Positions 52,823 to 62,523 of a stretch of DNA of 64,000 nt are shown one piece after another. Every line of letters begins with the position of its first letter. The stretch's first letter is position 1. A program made the translations under genes and the position numbers. Source of the DNA: an uncultured Lachnospiraceae bacterium. Its GTDB lineage: Bacteria; Bacillota; Clostridia; Lachnospirales; Lachnospiraceae. The notes beneath the pieces are model-generated. The model did no database searches and had not been told where the DNA came from. It worked only from the letters and a program-made list of their open reading frames with translations. The DNA lies in contig CAJTUC010000019.1 in the NCBI GenBank assembly GCA_910579395.1, positions 13,866 to 77,865 on the forward strand, written 5' to 3'.

Positions 52823-54826
52823 CTATCCTGACAGCCCCTGGTAATGGAACTCTTTAAATTCAATAAACAGCGATTCTTCACCGCCATAGCCGTATATACC
52901 GACCATCGCTCCCGTAAATCGTTTTCCCATTGAGATTCCTTCATCGCACAGATAGTATACATTGGATAATTCTGCGAGGGTTTTTCCTTCTTCTTCCACT
53001 TTACCATAATAGAACCTTCTATGCAAATACTCTGTTTCAACACCGAGCACATATTGTTTTCCAACCGGCTCCTCCGGAAGGATTTCTTTCGGATGACAAA
53101 TATCTTCCGTACCGATATGTTCTTTTACCTGTAGGGCATATTTATCTTTGTCCCGCTGAAAATAGCAGCACACCCATGTATTTTCATCATAATAGCATGT
53201 AATGCCGGCCTCCTGTCCTTCTTTGAGTTCCGGAACCGTAAGCTCTGCCTCCGCCCGGAAACAGAAGTCGCTCTGCCTTCTCACCAGAATATTTCTCGCC
53301 ATAACGCTTGCGAGCGGATGTGTACTTCCTTTTAAGATCAGATTTCCGTTCTCAAAACGGATTGCATCCTTCTCCGGCGGACGCGGCGTCATGAACTCTC
53401 CGGGCAGACCGTTTGCAAAAGTTCCTCCATCCGGGAACGTGCCATTCTGCATATCTACGCTGCTTCGCACATTTACGCCGCTTCTTTCCTGAACGCTCTC
53501 AGTACCGCCTTTTTCCTGTACCGGCAGATCGGGCATTTTCTGCAGCACACTCGGCCCTTTCAGGCCATTGACAATCGGCCAGCCATCGGCTGTCCAGGTA
53601 ATCGGGTCAAGGGCTGTCTCCCTTCCAAGAATGCTGTATCCGTCGCCAACTCTCCGGCCGCACAGATAGACCATATACCATTCTCCGTTCTGGGTGCATA
53701 CCGGTTTCCCGTGTCCGCAGCGCTGAATCCCTGCCTTTTCATCCATCTGCCGCATGATCGGATTATAAGGACAGGGTTCATAATTTCCCATAAGTTCCCG
53801 GCTCCGCGCGACCGTGATCCGATGTCCCGGTCCCGTTCCGCCTTCTGCGAGGAACAGATAATAATATCCGTCCTTTTTCAAAAGATGCGGGCCTTCCGGC
53901 GCACGCTTCTGATCGCCGTAAAATAACAGTGAAGCTTCCGATATCTGTCTGGTACAGTCGCTGCTCAATTCGAAAATTCTCGCTCCCCTGTTCAGAAGCA
54001 TATAATGCCTGTCGCCCTCATGAAAAATGGAAGGGTCGATTCCGTCCTCATCAATGACTGCCGGTTCGCTGTAAGGCCCTTCCGGCTTGTCGGCGCTGAC
54101 AACGATCTGCTTTCTGTAAACGATTCCCGTATCGTTCAGCCGGTACGTCGCCGTTATATAATATCGTCCGTTATTATATGATATATCCGGCGCCCAGTAA
54201 CCTCTTCCGCCTTCCAGTTCATCCAGATGCGCCCATTCCGGATTCGTGATCGCATGTCCGATGATCTCCCAGTGAATCAAATCTTTTGAGTGGGAAACCG
54301 GAATGCAGGGGAAGAAAATAAAGGTAGAATTCACCATATAATAGTCTTCACCTACACGGACAATCGACGGATCAGGAAACATACCCGTACGAATAGGATT
54401 GTGATACATCTTTTCATAGGCCGCCCCGGTGCGTTCCTGATAATAGGCCAGCAGTTCCGTATGTTGATGCTCCCATGCAATCTGATAGGGTGTTACCAGA
54501 TTTCTGTCACCCGCGGTAATGTCCATACCGACCTTCTCCACCAGATAGCGGTTCATCTCAAGACTGCCCGCCATGGCCGCATAATGGAGAATTGTGCGGT
54601 TATCATCATCCACCGTATTCATGCTCGCACGCGAATACTCAACGATATATTTTACGATTGGAAAATTTCCCGCTTTCGCCGCATATAAACAAAGCGGAAT
54701 ACCTTCCTCCGTTTTCTTATCAATGCAGGGCGGATCCTCCACGAGAATCCGCACCACTTCGTCTAAATCATGCTCCTTAATTGCCTGTTGCAAGGGATGT
54801 AACGTGAATGTACTCAAAATCCGCAT
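52823..54826 (-). CDS. ankyrin-repeat GH43 fusion, arabinofuranosidase/xylosidase-type
   Basis: Residues 1 to about 135 are ankyrin repeats (PLCLYAAKAGNFPIVKYIVE, then TILHYAAMAGSLEMNRYLVE, then a third YQIAWEHQHTELLAYYQ). Residues about 140-430 are a five-bladed GH43 catalytic domain, with base Asp in RTGMFPDPSIV, pKa Asp in DGIDPSIF and acid Glu in APEGPHLL. The C-terminal ~190 residues look like a beta-sandwich of the GH43 accessory type. No signal peptide, so intracellular. It overlaps the next GH43 gene by 50 bases. The fusion is unusual for a glycosidase. Confidence 0.9.
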   Translation of the reverse strand: MRILSTFTLHPLQQAIKEHDLDEVVRILVEDPPCIDKKTEEGIPLCLYAAKAGNFPIVKYIVEYSRASMNTVDDDNRTILHYAAMAGSLEMNRYLVEKVGMDITAGDRNLVTPYQIAWEHQHTELLAYYQERTGAAYEKMYHNPIRTGMFPDPSIVRVGEDYYMVNSTFIFFPCIPVSHSKDLIHWEIIGHAITNPEWAHLDELEGGRGYWAPDISYNNGRYYITATYRLNDTGIVYRKQIVVSADKPEGPYSEPAVIDEDGIDPSIFHEGDRHYMLLNRGARIFELSSDCTRQISEASLLFYGDQKRAPEGPHLLKKDGYYYLFLAEGGTGPGHRITVARSRELMGNYEPCPYNPIMRQMDEKAGIQRCGHGKPVCTQNGEWYMVYLCGRRVGDGYSILGRETALDPITWTADGWPIVNGLKGPSVLQKMPDLPVQEKGGTESVQERSGVNVRSSVDMQNGTFPDGGTFANGLPGEFMTPRPPEKDAIRFENGNLILKGSTHPLASVMARNILVRRQSDFCFRAEAELTVPELKEGQEAGITCYYDENTWVCCYFQRDKDKYALQVKEHIGTEDICHPKEILPEEPVGKQYVLGVETEYLHRRFYYGKVEEEGKTLAELSNVYYLCDEGISMGKRFTGAMVGIYGYGGEESLFIEFKEFHYQGLSG

Positions 54827-56357
54827 GACCTCCTATACTATTTTCTGCAAAAATATTTGCAAAAAGTCCTATCTTCGCCCCTACCCATGTATGGTCCGAA
54901 GGCATAAAGTCTGTCGGCACAGCGATTTCCTCATCACCCAATGTACAGAACATCTTAAACACCGGACCTTCTTTTCCTTCTTCCATCACAAAAGAAAAAA
55001 TTACTTTCTCTACTTTCTCCGCGAGTTTCGATAACACGCTCATCTTCTCTTTCATGCTGCCGTCTTCCGCATCATAAGCTTCCGCATATACAAGCGTTTT
55101 CGCACCGTCGATCACTCTGACCGCAAGATAAGCATAATGTCCTCCCATCATGACCATACCGGCCTGCTCTTTTTCGGAAAGGCCTTCCGTATGCAGACAA
55201 ACAGAAGCTTTAAAAAACGGACATACGAGTTTCTGGGTCAACACATTCGAGCTCTCCCATAACACCGGTTCCTTTTTCCCGGATGGATTCAGAGCATACA
55301 GCCGCAGGAAACCGGGATTTTCCGTCAATGAATAGAAAGAATCCCTTGCATTTCCAAGCCACTGCCACATCAAATTCAATTTTGCATCTTCGAAATCATC
55401 GGAAGCTTCCAGCGAACAAGGTTCCTCGCTGATACCCGTGTTCGGTTTTTTGCAGACAAGACAGGGTTCTCCGCAGCCGTCTTTCGCATTCTCTCCCATG
55501 ACCGGCCAGTCATTTTCCCATATGACCGGCTGCATATGTACGATACGGCCATATAAGCCTCTGTCCTGAAAATGAAGAAACCATTCGTCACCGTTCACCG
55601 TGTCCACGAGTCCGCCCTGATGAGGGCCGTTTACGATAGTGCTTCCCTGTTTCAATACAATCTTTTCTTCATATGGACCGTAAATATTTTTGGAACGGAG
55701 CGCCGTCTGCCAGCCCGGCTTCACGCCTCCCGCCGGAGCCAGGATATAATAATAACCATTTCTCTTATATACCTTCGGGCCTTCGATCGTCGGCTGCGTT
55801 TCCACGCCATTGTACAGAATATGATCTTCTCCGATTGCCTTTGTACCGTCAGGAGACATCGGGAAAATGCCGAGATAACTCTTAAATCCGATACGGCTCT
55901 TCGCATATCCGTGAATCACATACGCCTTACCGTCATCATCCCAGAACGGGCAGGAATCAATCAGCCCTTTTCCTTCCAGCACGAGCACCGGGTCATCCCA
56001 TTTCCCGAGCGGATCTTTCGTTTTCACCATGAAAATACCCTCATCCGGCATCCCGTAATAAATATAAAAGCAGTCGTTATGATACCGGATTGCCGGCGCC
56101 CATACGCCTTTGGAATGCTGCGGCGTATCATATTTTTCATAATCTATCTTATCAATCGCATAGTTTACAAGTTTCCAGTTCACCAAATCTTTGGACGTCA
56201 ATATCGGAAGTCCCGGCACATAGTTAAAACTGGATGCCGTCATATAGTAGGTATCCCCCACTCTGATCGCATCCGGATCCGAATAATCCGCGAAAATAAT
56301 CGGATTTTTAAAAGTACCATCTTCCAAATCGGGTTTCCACAAATATTCCATTTTCAT
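54777..56357 (-). CDS. GH43 beta-xylosidase/arabinofuranosidase
   Basis: A 526-residue GH43 of the XynB-like type: base Asp in FADYSDPDAIRVG, motifs WAPAIRYHNDCFYIYYG, acid Glu in PTIEGPKVYKR, and a C-terminal beta-sandwich (about 340-526). No signal peptide, so intracellular release of arabinose or xylose from imported oligomers. I chose the ATG at 56357, which gives good spacing to AAGGAG; the other in-frame ATGs are within 6 bases. It lies just after the CE12 terminator. Confidence 0.9.
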   Translation of the reverse strand: MKMEYLWKPDLEDGTFKNPIIFADYSDPDAIRVGDTYYMTASSFNYVPGLPILTSKDLVNWKLVNYAIDKIDYEKYDTPQHSKGVWAPAIRYHNDCFYIYYGMPDEGIFMVKTKDPLGKWDDPVLVLEGKGLIDSCPFWDDDGKAYVIHGYAKSRIGFKSYLGIFPMSPDGTKAIGEDHILYNGVETQPTIEGPKVYKRNGYYYILAPAGGVKPGWQTALRSKNIYGPYEEKIVLKQGSTIVNGPHQGGLVDTVNGDEWFLHFQDRGLYGRIVHMQPVIWENDWPVMGENAKDGCGEPCLVCKKPNTGISEEPCSLEASDDFEDAKLNLMWQWLGNARDSFYSLTENPGFLRLYALNPSGKKEPVLWESSNVLTQKLVCPFFKASVCLHTEGLSEKEQAGMVMMGGHYAYLAVRVIDGAKTLVYAEAYDAEDGSMKEKMSVLSKLAEKVEKVIFSFVMEEGKEGPVFKMFCTLGDEEIAVPTDFMPSDHTWVGAKIGLFANIFAENSIGGHADFEYIHVTSLATGN

Positions 56358-56395
56358 CAACATACTCCTTCCTCTATCTAACACAATTTTATTAT

Positions 56396-56429
56396 CAAAA
56401 ATGGCTCAGGTCAATGCCCTGAGCCATTT
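56396..56429 (-). terminator. Rho-independent terminator of the CE12-importer transcript
   Basis: On the minus strand AAATGGCTCAGG, loop, CCTGAGCCATTT is followed by TTGAT with T run TTTTT. It lies 30 bases after the CE12 stop and 40 bases before the GH43 start. Confidence 0.88.
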
Positions 56430-56458
56430 ATTTGCAGGCGCTCTCTCTGTCCGCCTTA

Positions 56459-57145
56459 TTATAATTCGTCTAACAGTAAGTCCTTATAGACTCCACCTAA
56501 TTCTTTCAGCCCTCTGGCAATACATCCTCCATACATGACAGCACCAGCATACTGCAAATGCGTATTATCGCTGAGTCCTTCCATATGGTAAGGATATTTT
56601 CCTTCCGGTATGTGCATATACCAGTTTTTGGAAGCTTCCGCTCCCACTCTGGTCATCTCCGCACGGCTCATGCTATTCAAATCAATCAACGGGACATCCA
56701 GCTTTTCAGCCGTCTGCTTCATTGCCTCCACATAGTCACCATGCTCTCCCGGACCGAGCGTTTTCTCATCGACAAAACATCTTCTTTCCAGCGGTGTGAT
56801 CAATACCGGCAGAGCCTTCTTATTCCTCGCGACATTGACAAATTTCTCCAGGTTGACCATATAATCGGAAAAGGGTTCCGTATACCGTTCAGGGTCTTCC
56901 TTCTTCTCGTCATTATGTCCGAACTGGATAAAAAGGAAGTCTCCTTCCGATATTTTATCATAAATAGCAGGCAGTCTGGACTCATCTATGAAGCTTTTCG
57001 TACTTCTGCCATTTTTCGCATGATTCTCTACCTTCACATCCGGTTTTAAGAACAGATGAAATACCTGCCCGATGCCGGTCTGCGGATAAGTCATAATACC
57101 ATTATACTGTACGGTAGAATCACCGGCCCAAAAAATTGTTGCCAT
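56459..57145 (-). CDS. SGNH-type acetylesterase, rhamnogalacturonan acetylesterase (CE12) like
   Basis: A 228-residue SGNH hydrolase: Ser in WAGDSTVQYN, the Gly/Asn blocks HAKNGRSTKS and FGHND, and the Asp/His pair in LSDNTHLQYAG. It resembles RhgT/YesY enzymes, which remove acetyl groups from rhamnogalacturonan. No signal peptide, so cytoplasmic. The ATG at 57145 follows GGAGG; the earlier TTG start would overlap it. It is the last gene of the importer operon. Confidence 0.88.
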   Translation of the reverse strand: MATIFWAGDSTVQYNGIMTYPQTGIGQVFHLFLKPDVKVENHAKNGRSTKSFIDESRLPAIYDKISEGDFLFIQFGHNDEKKEDPERYTEPFSDYMVNLEKFVNVARNKKALPVLITPLERRCFVDEKTLGPGEHGDYVEAMKQTAEKLDVPLIDLNSMSRAEMTRVGAEASKNWYMHIPEGKYPYHMEGLSDNTHLQYAGAVMYGGCIARGLKELGGVYKDLLLDEL

Positions 57146-57220
57146 AACCAATCCTCCAGTTACACCTAAAACTGCAAGTTTGGCCGTAAGACCAAACCTG
57201 CAAATAAAAATCTTTGATTT

Positions 57221-58063
57221 TTATTCTTTAACCGCACCGATATTAACACCCTGTACGAAATATTTCTGCAGGAAAGGATACAGAATCATGAACGGGATAA
57301 TAACAACGATAATCGCCGCATTCTTGATCGTATTCTCTGTCGCATTTCCGGCTGCCGTAGGAAGATCACTACCCATGATCATACCACGCAGTTTCATCTG
57401 GAAGTTGTATAAATCGGAGTTGTTAATATACAGTTTGTAGTGCGTATAATCGTTCCAGTAAGATACCGCATACATCAGACCGATGGAAGCCAGCGCCGGC
57501 TTAGACATCGGAAGCACGATTCTGATAAAAGTCTGCATCGGCGTACTGCCGTCCAGCGTGGCGGCCTCATACAGACTGGCCGGAATCCCTTCGAAGAAGT
57601 TCCGCATCAATACCAGATTGTATACATTCAGCGCCGGATATAAAATAACGACCCACAAGGTATTCGTCAAATGGAACTGCCGCAATACCAGGTATGTAGG
57701 AATCATACCACCATTGAAGATCATGGTGAACAGTAACAGGTTCGCAAAGAAGCTGCGGCCCGGCATTTCCCACTGAATCAATACATAAGCGCCCAGTGTT
57801 GACAAGGTCAGCGCGAGCAGCGTACCTACGACTGTTGTAAAGAAGGAAATAAACAACGGACGAGACAGCGTCGGGTTCGACAATACCTGCTGATATCCGT
57901 CAAGACCAAATTTCTCCGGCCACAATTTCATACCATATGCTGTTTTTAAATCAAAGGAGTCAACCAGTATCTTCCAAATCGGTATCAAAATAATCAAAGC
58001 TATAATAATAAATATAAGGCCGTTTATAACCGAGAAGACTTCTATTTTCTTTTTCTTTTTCAT
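57221..58063 (-). CDS. carbohydrate ABC transporter permease, MalG/LplC type
   Basis: A 280-residue permease with six membrane helices and the EAA loop (EAATLDGSTPMQTFIRIVLP). It belongs to the Lpl/Ytc group of CUT1 importers, which often carry pectin-derived oligosaccharides. It pairs with the neighbouring permease. No ATPase gene is in the operon. Confidence 0.92.
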   Translation of the reverse strand: MKKKKKIEVFSVINGLIFIIIALIILIPIWKILVDSFDLKTAYGMKLWPEKFGLDGYQQVLSNPTLSRPLFISFFTTVVGTLLALTLSTLGAYVLIQWEMPGRSFFANLLLFTMIFNGGMIPTYLVLRQFHLTNTLWVVILYPALNVYNLVLMRNFFEGIPASLYEAATLDGSTPMQTFIRIVLPMSKPALASIGLMYAVSYWNDYTHYKLYINNSDLYNFQMKLRGMIMGSDLPTAAGNATENTIKNAAIIVVIIPFMILYPFLQKYFVQGVNIGAVKE

Positions 58064-58077
58064 ATCGCTTCTCCCTC

Positions 58078-59043
58078 CTATACAATTCCGCGGCCTTCGC
58101 GTACTTTCTTACTCCACTGGTTACATACGAGCACAAGTACCATGCCGACTAAAGATTTGAATAGACCAACGGCGGTCGTGTATCCGTAGTTCGGAATCGA
58201 ACCACTGTTAAAACTCTGATAGTAGATATATGTCTCGAGAACGTTGGAAACATCCAATACTGCATCATTCTGCAATACGAAAACGGACTCGAACAAATTC
58301 ATGACCTTTGCAAGGTTCAGAATGATAACGGTCAAAATTGTATTTGCAAGCGCCGGGAAGGTGATATAACGCATCTTGCCCCAGCGTCCGGCACCGTCAA
58401 TAGACGCCGCCTCATAAAGTTCCAGGTTCATTCCGGCCAGAGTCGCCATAAAGATAACGGTCTGCCAACCGGTCTCCTTCCATAGCTGGATTGCATAGAA
58501 GGTTCCCCGCCATGTTTTGGAACTTCCCAGGAAATAAATCATATTATTGGCATCGACCAGTCCGAGATTTACAAGGAGTGTATTCACAAGGCCCTGTCCC
58601 GTAGGCGCCAGTACCAGAGAGAATAAGGATGCCGTAACAACCCACGACAAGAAGTGGGGGAGATAAATAATTGTCTGTACGACTTTCTTAAAATGAATAT
58701 TGATAATCTCATTCAAAAATAAGGAAACGACAACTGCTACCAATGTCGTTAAGATCAATCTGATCACACTGATCTGCAGCGTGTTCCAGAATGCCGACCA
58801 GAATCCGGGCATATCGAACATCTTGCTGAAATTTTCAAGCCCGACGAACTTTGGCGCTTTAATTCCATTATAATTGGTAAACGCATATCTTACCCCGAAC
58901 ATGGGCAGATAGTAGAAAATAACTGCAAAGACCAGAATCGGAAGAAACATCACATAAAATCCTGCGTATTTCTTCACCCTAACCCCCAACGGTTTGTTCG
59001 ATCCTGAGCCTTTCTGTTTGGAAACTGACTGTTTTTTACTCAT
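58078..59043 (-). CDS. carbohydrate ABC transporter permease, MalF/LplB type
   Basis: A 321-residue permease with about six membrane helices and the EAA loop (EAASIDGAGRWGKMRYITFP). It forms the membrane channel with the LplC-type permease. The binding lipoprotein gene lies upstream, separated by a strong stem-loop. Confidence 0.92.
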   Translation of the reverse strand: MSKKQSVSKQKGSGSNKPLGVRVKKYAGFYVMFLPILVFAVIFYYLPMFGVRYAFTNYNGIKAPKFVGLENFSKMFDMPGFWSAFWNTLQISVIRLILTTLVAVVVSLFLNEIINIHFKKVVQTIIYLPHFLSWVVTASLFSLVLAPTGQGLVNTLLVNLGLVDANNMIYFLGSSKTWRGTFYAIQLWKETGWQTVIFMATLAGMNLELYEAASIDGAGRWGKMRYITFPALANTILTVIILNLAKVMNLFESVFVLQNDAVLDVSNVLETYIYYQSFNSGSIPNYGYTTAVGLFKSLVGMVLVLVCNQWSKKVREGRGIV

Positions 59044-59092
59044 TAATGCCTCTCTTCCTTCCCCGATAAAGTGAATTACCTTATTTAATATA

Positions 59093-59126
59093 ATATGGAG
59101 CTATGAAACATCCCATAGCTCCATAT
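59093..59126 (-). other. strong stem-loop after the binding-protein gene
   Basis: ATATGGAGCTATG (59093-59105) pairs with CATAGCTCCATAT (59114-59126). It is followed on the minus strand by TATATT only. As at 29648-29742 it likely stabilises the upstream lipoprotein mRNA or gives partial termination before the permease genes. Confidence 0.6.
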
Positions 59127-59173
59127 CTATTATTTTTCCAAAAATTACTCAAAGGAAAAAGATATATTGGATT

Positions 59174-60850
59174 TTACTGATTGTTCAAAGAATCAACAAT
59201 CTGCTGTGACCAAGCAGCGCCGCCGTCAGCTTCATACTTCGCATAACCCTCTTCGATGGTCATTTCGCCCATAGCAACTTTTGCAATAATTTCGTTCTTC
59301 AAAGTTGTCAGGTCACCGTTGTACTCTGTCATAGCGTCCGTACTCGGAATCAGGTCTGCTGTTACACAGTTCTTAGCAAACAGTTCTGATGATGCCTTTG
59401 CTTCCGGAGCAACCGTCTTCTCTCTCGGGTCGTTTGCCAGTTCAACAGGCGCAAGGTTCGGGTCAATGTGAGCCTTGGTATACTGTGTACCAGGTGTCTC
59501 AAGGTTGTCTAACATATGGAATTCGCCTTCTGCGTAAACTTTTTCTTTAGACTCGCCTTTATCGTTCGTTTCACCTGCGTATAATGTCTCAGCTGCAGTT
59601 GACCAATGCACGCCTTCTACACCGTATGTGAAGAGGAACTGTACGTCGCCGCCATCCTGCATTGCTTCGATGAAGTATCTGAATACGCCTTCTGGGTTCT
59701 CGCAGGTAGATGTGATGCACCATACCGGAGGAACACGGTCAAGGTATGCGCCAACTTCCGCAATCGGAGGAAGTGCTATCAGTTCGCTGTCAATTTCATT
59801 GTTCTCAAGGTTGTTCTTCAGGTTAGATGCCCATGTACCTGCCCAGTAGGTAAATACACCGAAGTCATCGCTGTAGAATTTGTTACGGCAGTCAGCCGTA
59901 CCGTTTGTCAGAGTCGTAGGATCGATTACGCCCTTAGCATAAGCGTCTGCCAGTCTCTCAAGAGCTGCTTTCATAGCATCCTCTGTAAAGCCGTCTGCAT
60001 ATGTACCATCTTCTTTGATATAGAAGCTCGGATGTGCATCCTGATAGAACTCAGGCAGATAGTTGATGTACGGAGCTTCGGTTCCGATGAAGCCTGCTGC
60101 CGCCACACCAAATGTATTGCCATCTACGCCGTCACCGTCCGGATCGCCGTTTGTGAATGCTTCGAGCATTGCAAGGTATTCCTCATAGTTCGTAGGAGCG
60201 CTTGTAATGCCGCAGTTATCCATCCATGCTTTCTTAACGTATGTAACACATCCGTTACCACGTCCGGAAGGCATACCATAAAGCCGGCCATTCAGCTTAA
60301 CGCCTTCAACAATACCTGCGCTGTTATACGCTTCCTGTCTTTTCTTTAACTCGGAATTTTCCCAAGCGTCTGTCATATCCCAGAGTACGCCTTCAGCAGC
60401 GTATGCCGAATAATATGTACTGGAAAGGATGATAACGTCCGGCCAGTCGCCGCTTGCGATCGTCTGACCTACGTTGTCATAATAAGCGTCATGGTCAGGC
60501 TGGATAACATTTACTTTGATTCCCGTCAGTTCCTGGAATTTAGCCCAGAACTGTTCTTGTCCGTTCTCTTTTGTGAATACTGTACCATCGATCATGATGG
60601 TGATTTCTTCCGGCTTCTCAATATCATCCGCTGCCGGTTCTGCTTCTGCCTGTGTATTGTCTGCTACAGTATCTGTTGATGCTGCGTTGTCTGTGCTGCT
60701 TGTATCTGTTGTATCTGTTGTAGCTGCTGAGTTGTCGGTAGTAGCTGCAGAATCGCCAGTATTGGAGCTGTCTGCATTACCGCCGCCGCATCCTACTAAG
60801 GATGCTGTCATCGCAGCGACCATGAACAAAGAAACAATTTTCTTTTTCAT
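59174..60850 (-). CDS. extracellular sugar-binding lipoprotein, LplA type
   Basis: The 558-residue binding subunit of the importer. The lipobox ASLVGCGGG follows a signal peptide (Cys near residue 21). A Ser/Thr/Asp/Ala-rich linker (about residues 25-75) precedes the family 1 binding fold (EITIMIDGTVFTKENGQ to the C-terminus). Ligand likely an oligosaccharide from rhamnogalacturonan or arabinan, inferred from the GH43, GH105 and CE12 neighbours. AAGGAGG precedes ATG. Confidence 0.92.
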   Translation of the reverse strand: MKKKIVSLFMVAAMTASLVGCGGGNADSSNTGDSAATTDNSAATTDTTDTSSTDNAASTDTVADNTQAEAEPAADDIEKPEEITIMIDGTVFTKENGQEQFWAKFQELTGIKVNVIQPDHDAYYDNVGQTIASGDWPDVIILSSTYYSAYAAEGVLWDMTDAWENSELKKRQEAYNSAGIVEGVKLNGRLYGMPSGRGNGCVTYVKKAWMDNCGITSAPTNYEEYLAMLEAFTNGDPDGDGVDGNTFGVAAAGFIGTEAPYINYLPEFYQDAHPSFYIKEDGTYADGFTEDAMKAALERLADAYAKGVIDPTTLTNGTADCRNKFYSDDFGVFTYWAGTWASNLKNNLENNEIDSELIALPPIAEVGAYLDRVPPVWCITSTCENPEGVFRYFIEAMQDGGDVQFLFTYGVEGVHWSTAAETLYAGETNDKGESKEKVYAEGEFHMLDNLETPGTQYTKAHIDPNLAPVELANDPREKTVAPEAKASSELFAKNCVTADLIPSTDAMTEYNGDLTTLKNEIIAKVAMGEMTIEEGYAKYEADGGAAWSQQIVDSLNNQ

Positions 60851-60912
60851 AAAAACCTCCTTAAAAATATAAATAATTTTTCTTTTGATATGATTGCAAT
60901 CATCTATTGTCT

Positions 60913-60941
60913 ATTATATAGCTATAAGAAGGTTCTGTCAA
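60913..60941 (-). promoter_or_regulatory. perfect sigma-A promoter of the importer operon
   Basis: On the minus strand TTGACA (60936-60941), 17-base spacer, TATAAT (60913-60918): full consensus. Such a strong promoter probably needs repression. An interrupted inverted repeat around TTGCAA (about 60891-60903) lies just downstream of the start. Confidence 0.9.
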
Positions 60942-60966
60942 AGCATTTTTTCGATTTAAAGCTATA

Positions 60967-60996
60967 ATTTCAGATTTTAAATACTGAAATTTCAGA
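60967..60996. promoter_or_regulatory. ATTTCAGA direct repeats upstream of the importer promoter
   Basis: ATTTCAGA occurs at 60967-60974 and 60989-60996, exactly 22 bases apart (two helical turns). The second lies in the palindrome CTGAAATTTCAG (60984-60995). They sit about 25-55 bases upstream of the -35 box, a usual site for an AraC-type activator. Confidence 0.45.
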
Positions 60997-61110
60997 CTTC
61001 AATTCCTGTATATCATCTCGCGACTATCCAAATCTGAATATCCGGCAGTCAAACAGCCGCAAAATGGCTGCAGGCATTGAAATCGCACCCCAAATTCACC
61101 CAAAAATTAC

Positions 61111-62523
61111 CTAAAAAAACGCAATCTCCAATAAATCAATACTTCCTTCACCCAGGAACTCCAAATACAGACCCGATTTCTCACTCCCGGACGGCAGTTT
61201 TCCTTCTATTCTGCTCCATTCGCCCCCCTGCAGCAAAATCTCCATACATGCCTTATCTTCTCCATTTTCCTCATACCGTACCATCAGTCGTCCCCTGGCA
61301 TTTCCGCGAAGGACAAGCGCAATACCGGAAGTATTCCGGAAATCGAAATACTTATACCCTACCACGCATTTATTGATGATATTATAAACGAATTGTTCCG
61401 GCCCGCACTCCCGGTCTTCCCCTTCCTGCGTAATACAAGGCGCCATAATTTTCTTTCCATCCGCCGCCCTGTTATCGTTTTTATCCATCAAAACACAGGC
61501 AATATATGCCGGGTATTTTCCAATCCCCGCCAAGGGACCGCCGTTCAACCCGCAGCTTGTAGATTCTGCCTGGCGAATACTGCCATCCTCTTCAATCCAT
61601 ACCTGTTCCGCTACTCCCTGGCGGCAGTAGCTGGAATTGTTCGTCATACGATGATCAAAAATATAATATTTCCCCTGAATCTCCACCAAACTTCCATGGG
61701 TATTTCCATTAGGATATGCAGGATTTTCTGCGTCATGCCCGCCAATGCCCACATCGGAAGCAGAATGAATACGCCCGCCATACACAAACCCGCCATCCGG
61801 GCGATCGCTTATATAATAGTGCAGTCCGCCTATTCTCACAGAATAGATTAAATAATACTTCCCATTATACTTCCGCATCGATGGCGCCTCAAAATATCTT
61901 CTTTCCTCCGGACAAGGCACGTCCCTGTCGATTATGATTTCCGGTCCTCTTTTTATCGTCAGCATGTCATCTTCCAGTTCGCACATATGGCATCCCACAT
62001 ATCGGCGTCCCAACGCATCCTCCCTTTTTCCGGGGCAAAAGCCCGAAAACAGAAAAATTCTCCCATCGTCATCCACAAAAACACCCGGATCAAACTGATA
62101 AAAGTCCCCCTTGGCGCTGCCCGCCACATGGCCTTCCCGGTCATGCACGTCTCCATAATACACATACTGCCCGGCAGGCTCATCACAGACAGCAACCGAC
62201 ATAACAGCCGAATCAGCCACAGAATAGTAAAGATAATATCTTCCATCCTTCCCTTTTGCCACGTCCGGTGCGAATAGAAGATTTCTTCCCACCGAATAGG
62301 GGTGCTGAGACTTTCTGTATATCACACCCTCATACCTCCAGTCAGATAAATCCTCTACAGGCGCCGACCAACATACATAATCGTTAAGACAATAATCATC
62401 TCCACCGAATTTATCATGACTTCCATAGATGTAGAGTCTCCCGTCAAAAACATGCGGCTCTCCGTCCGGTATATATTCATAACTCGGGAGATAGGGATTA
62501 AAAATCTGCTTTTTGTTCTTCAT
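61111..62523 (-). CDS. GH43 glycosidase with C-terminal accessory domain
   Basis: A 470-residue GH43: base Asp in PDGEPHVFDGRLYIYGSHD, pKa Asp in FDPGVFVDDDGRI, acid Glu in YFEAPSMRKYNGKYYLIYS. The last ~130 residues resemble a carbohydrate-binding (CBM6-like) module. No signal peptide. Substrate not resolved: arabinan, arabinoxylan or another arabinofuranoside. It lies upstream of the importer with its own transcription unit, since a promoter is present in the gap. Confidence 0.88.
   Translation of the reverse strand: MKNKKQIFNPYLPSYEYIPDGEPHVFDGRLYIYGSHDKFGGDDYCLNDYVCWSAPVEDLSDWRYEGVIYRKSQHPYSVGRNLLFAPDVAKGKDGRYYLYYSVADSAVMSVAVCDEPAGQYVYYGDVHDREGHVAGSAKGDFYQFDPGVFVDDDGRIFLFSGFCPGKREDALGRRYVGCHMCELEDDMLTIKRGPEIIIDRDVPCPEERRYFEAPSMRKYNGKYYLIYSVRIGGLHYYISDRPDGGFVYGGRIHSASDVGIGGHDAENPAYPNGNTHGSLVEIQGKYYIFDHRMTNNSSYCRQGVAEQVWIEEDGSIRQAESTSCGLNGGPLAGIGKYPAYIACVLMDKNDNRAADGKKIMAPCITQEGEDRECGPEQFVYNIINKCVVGYKYFDFRNTSGIALVLRGNARGRLMVRYEENGEDKACMEILLQGGEWSRIEGKLPSGSEKSGLYLEFLGEGSIDLLEIAFF

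Noticed and set aside
59606..60349. Plus-strand open frame of 247 residues
   Set aside because: Antisense to the LplA-type lipoprotein, Cys-rich and without motif or ribosome binding site.
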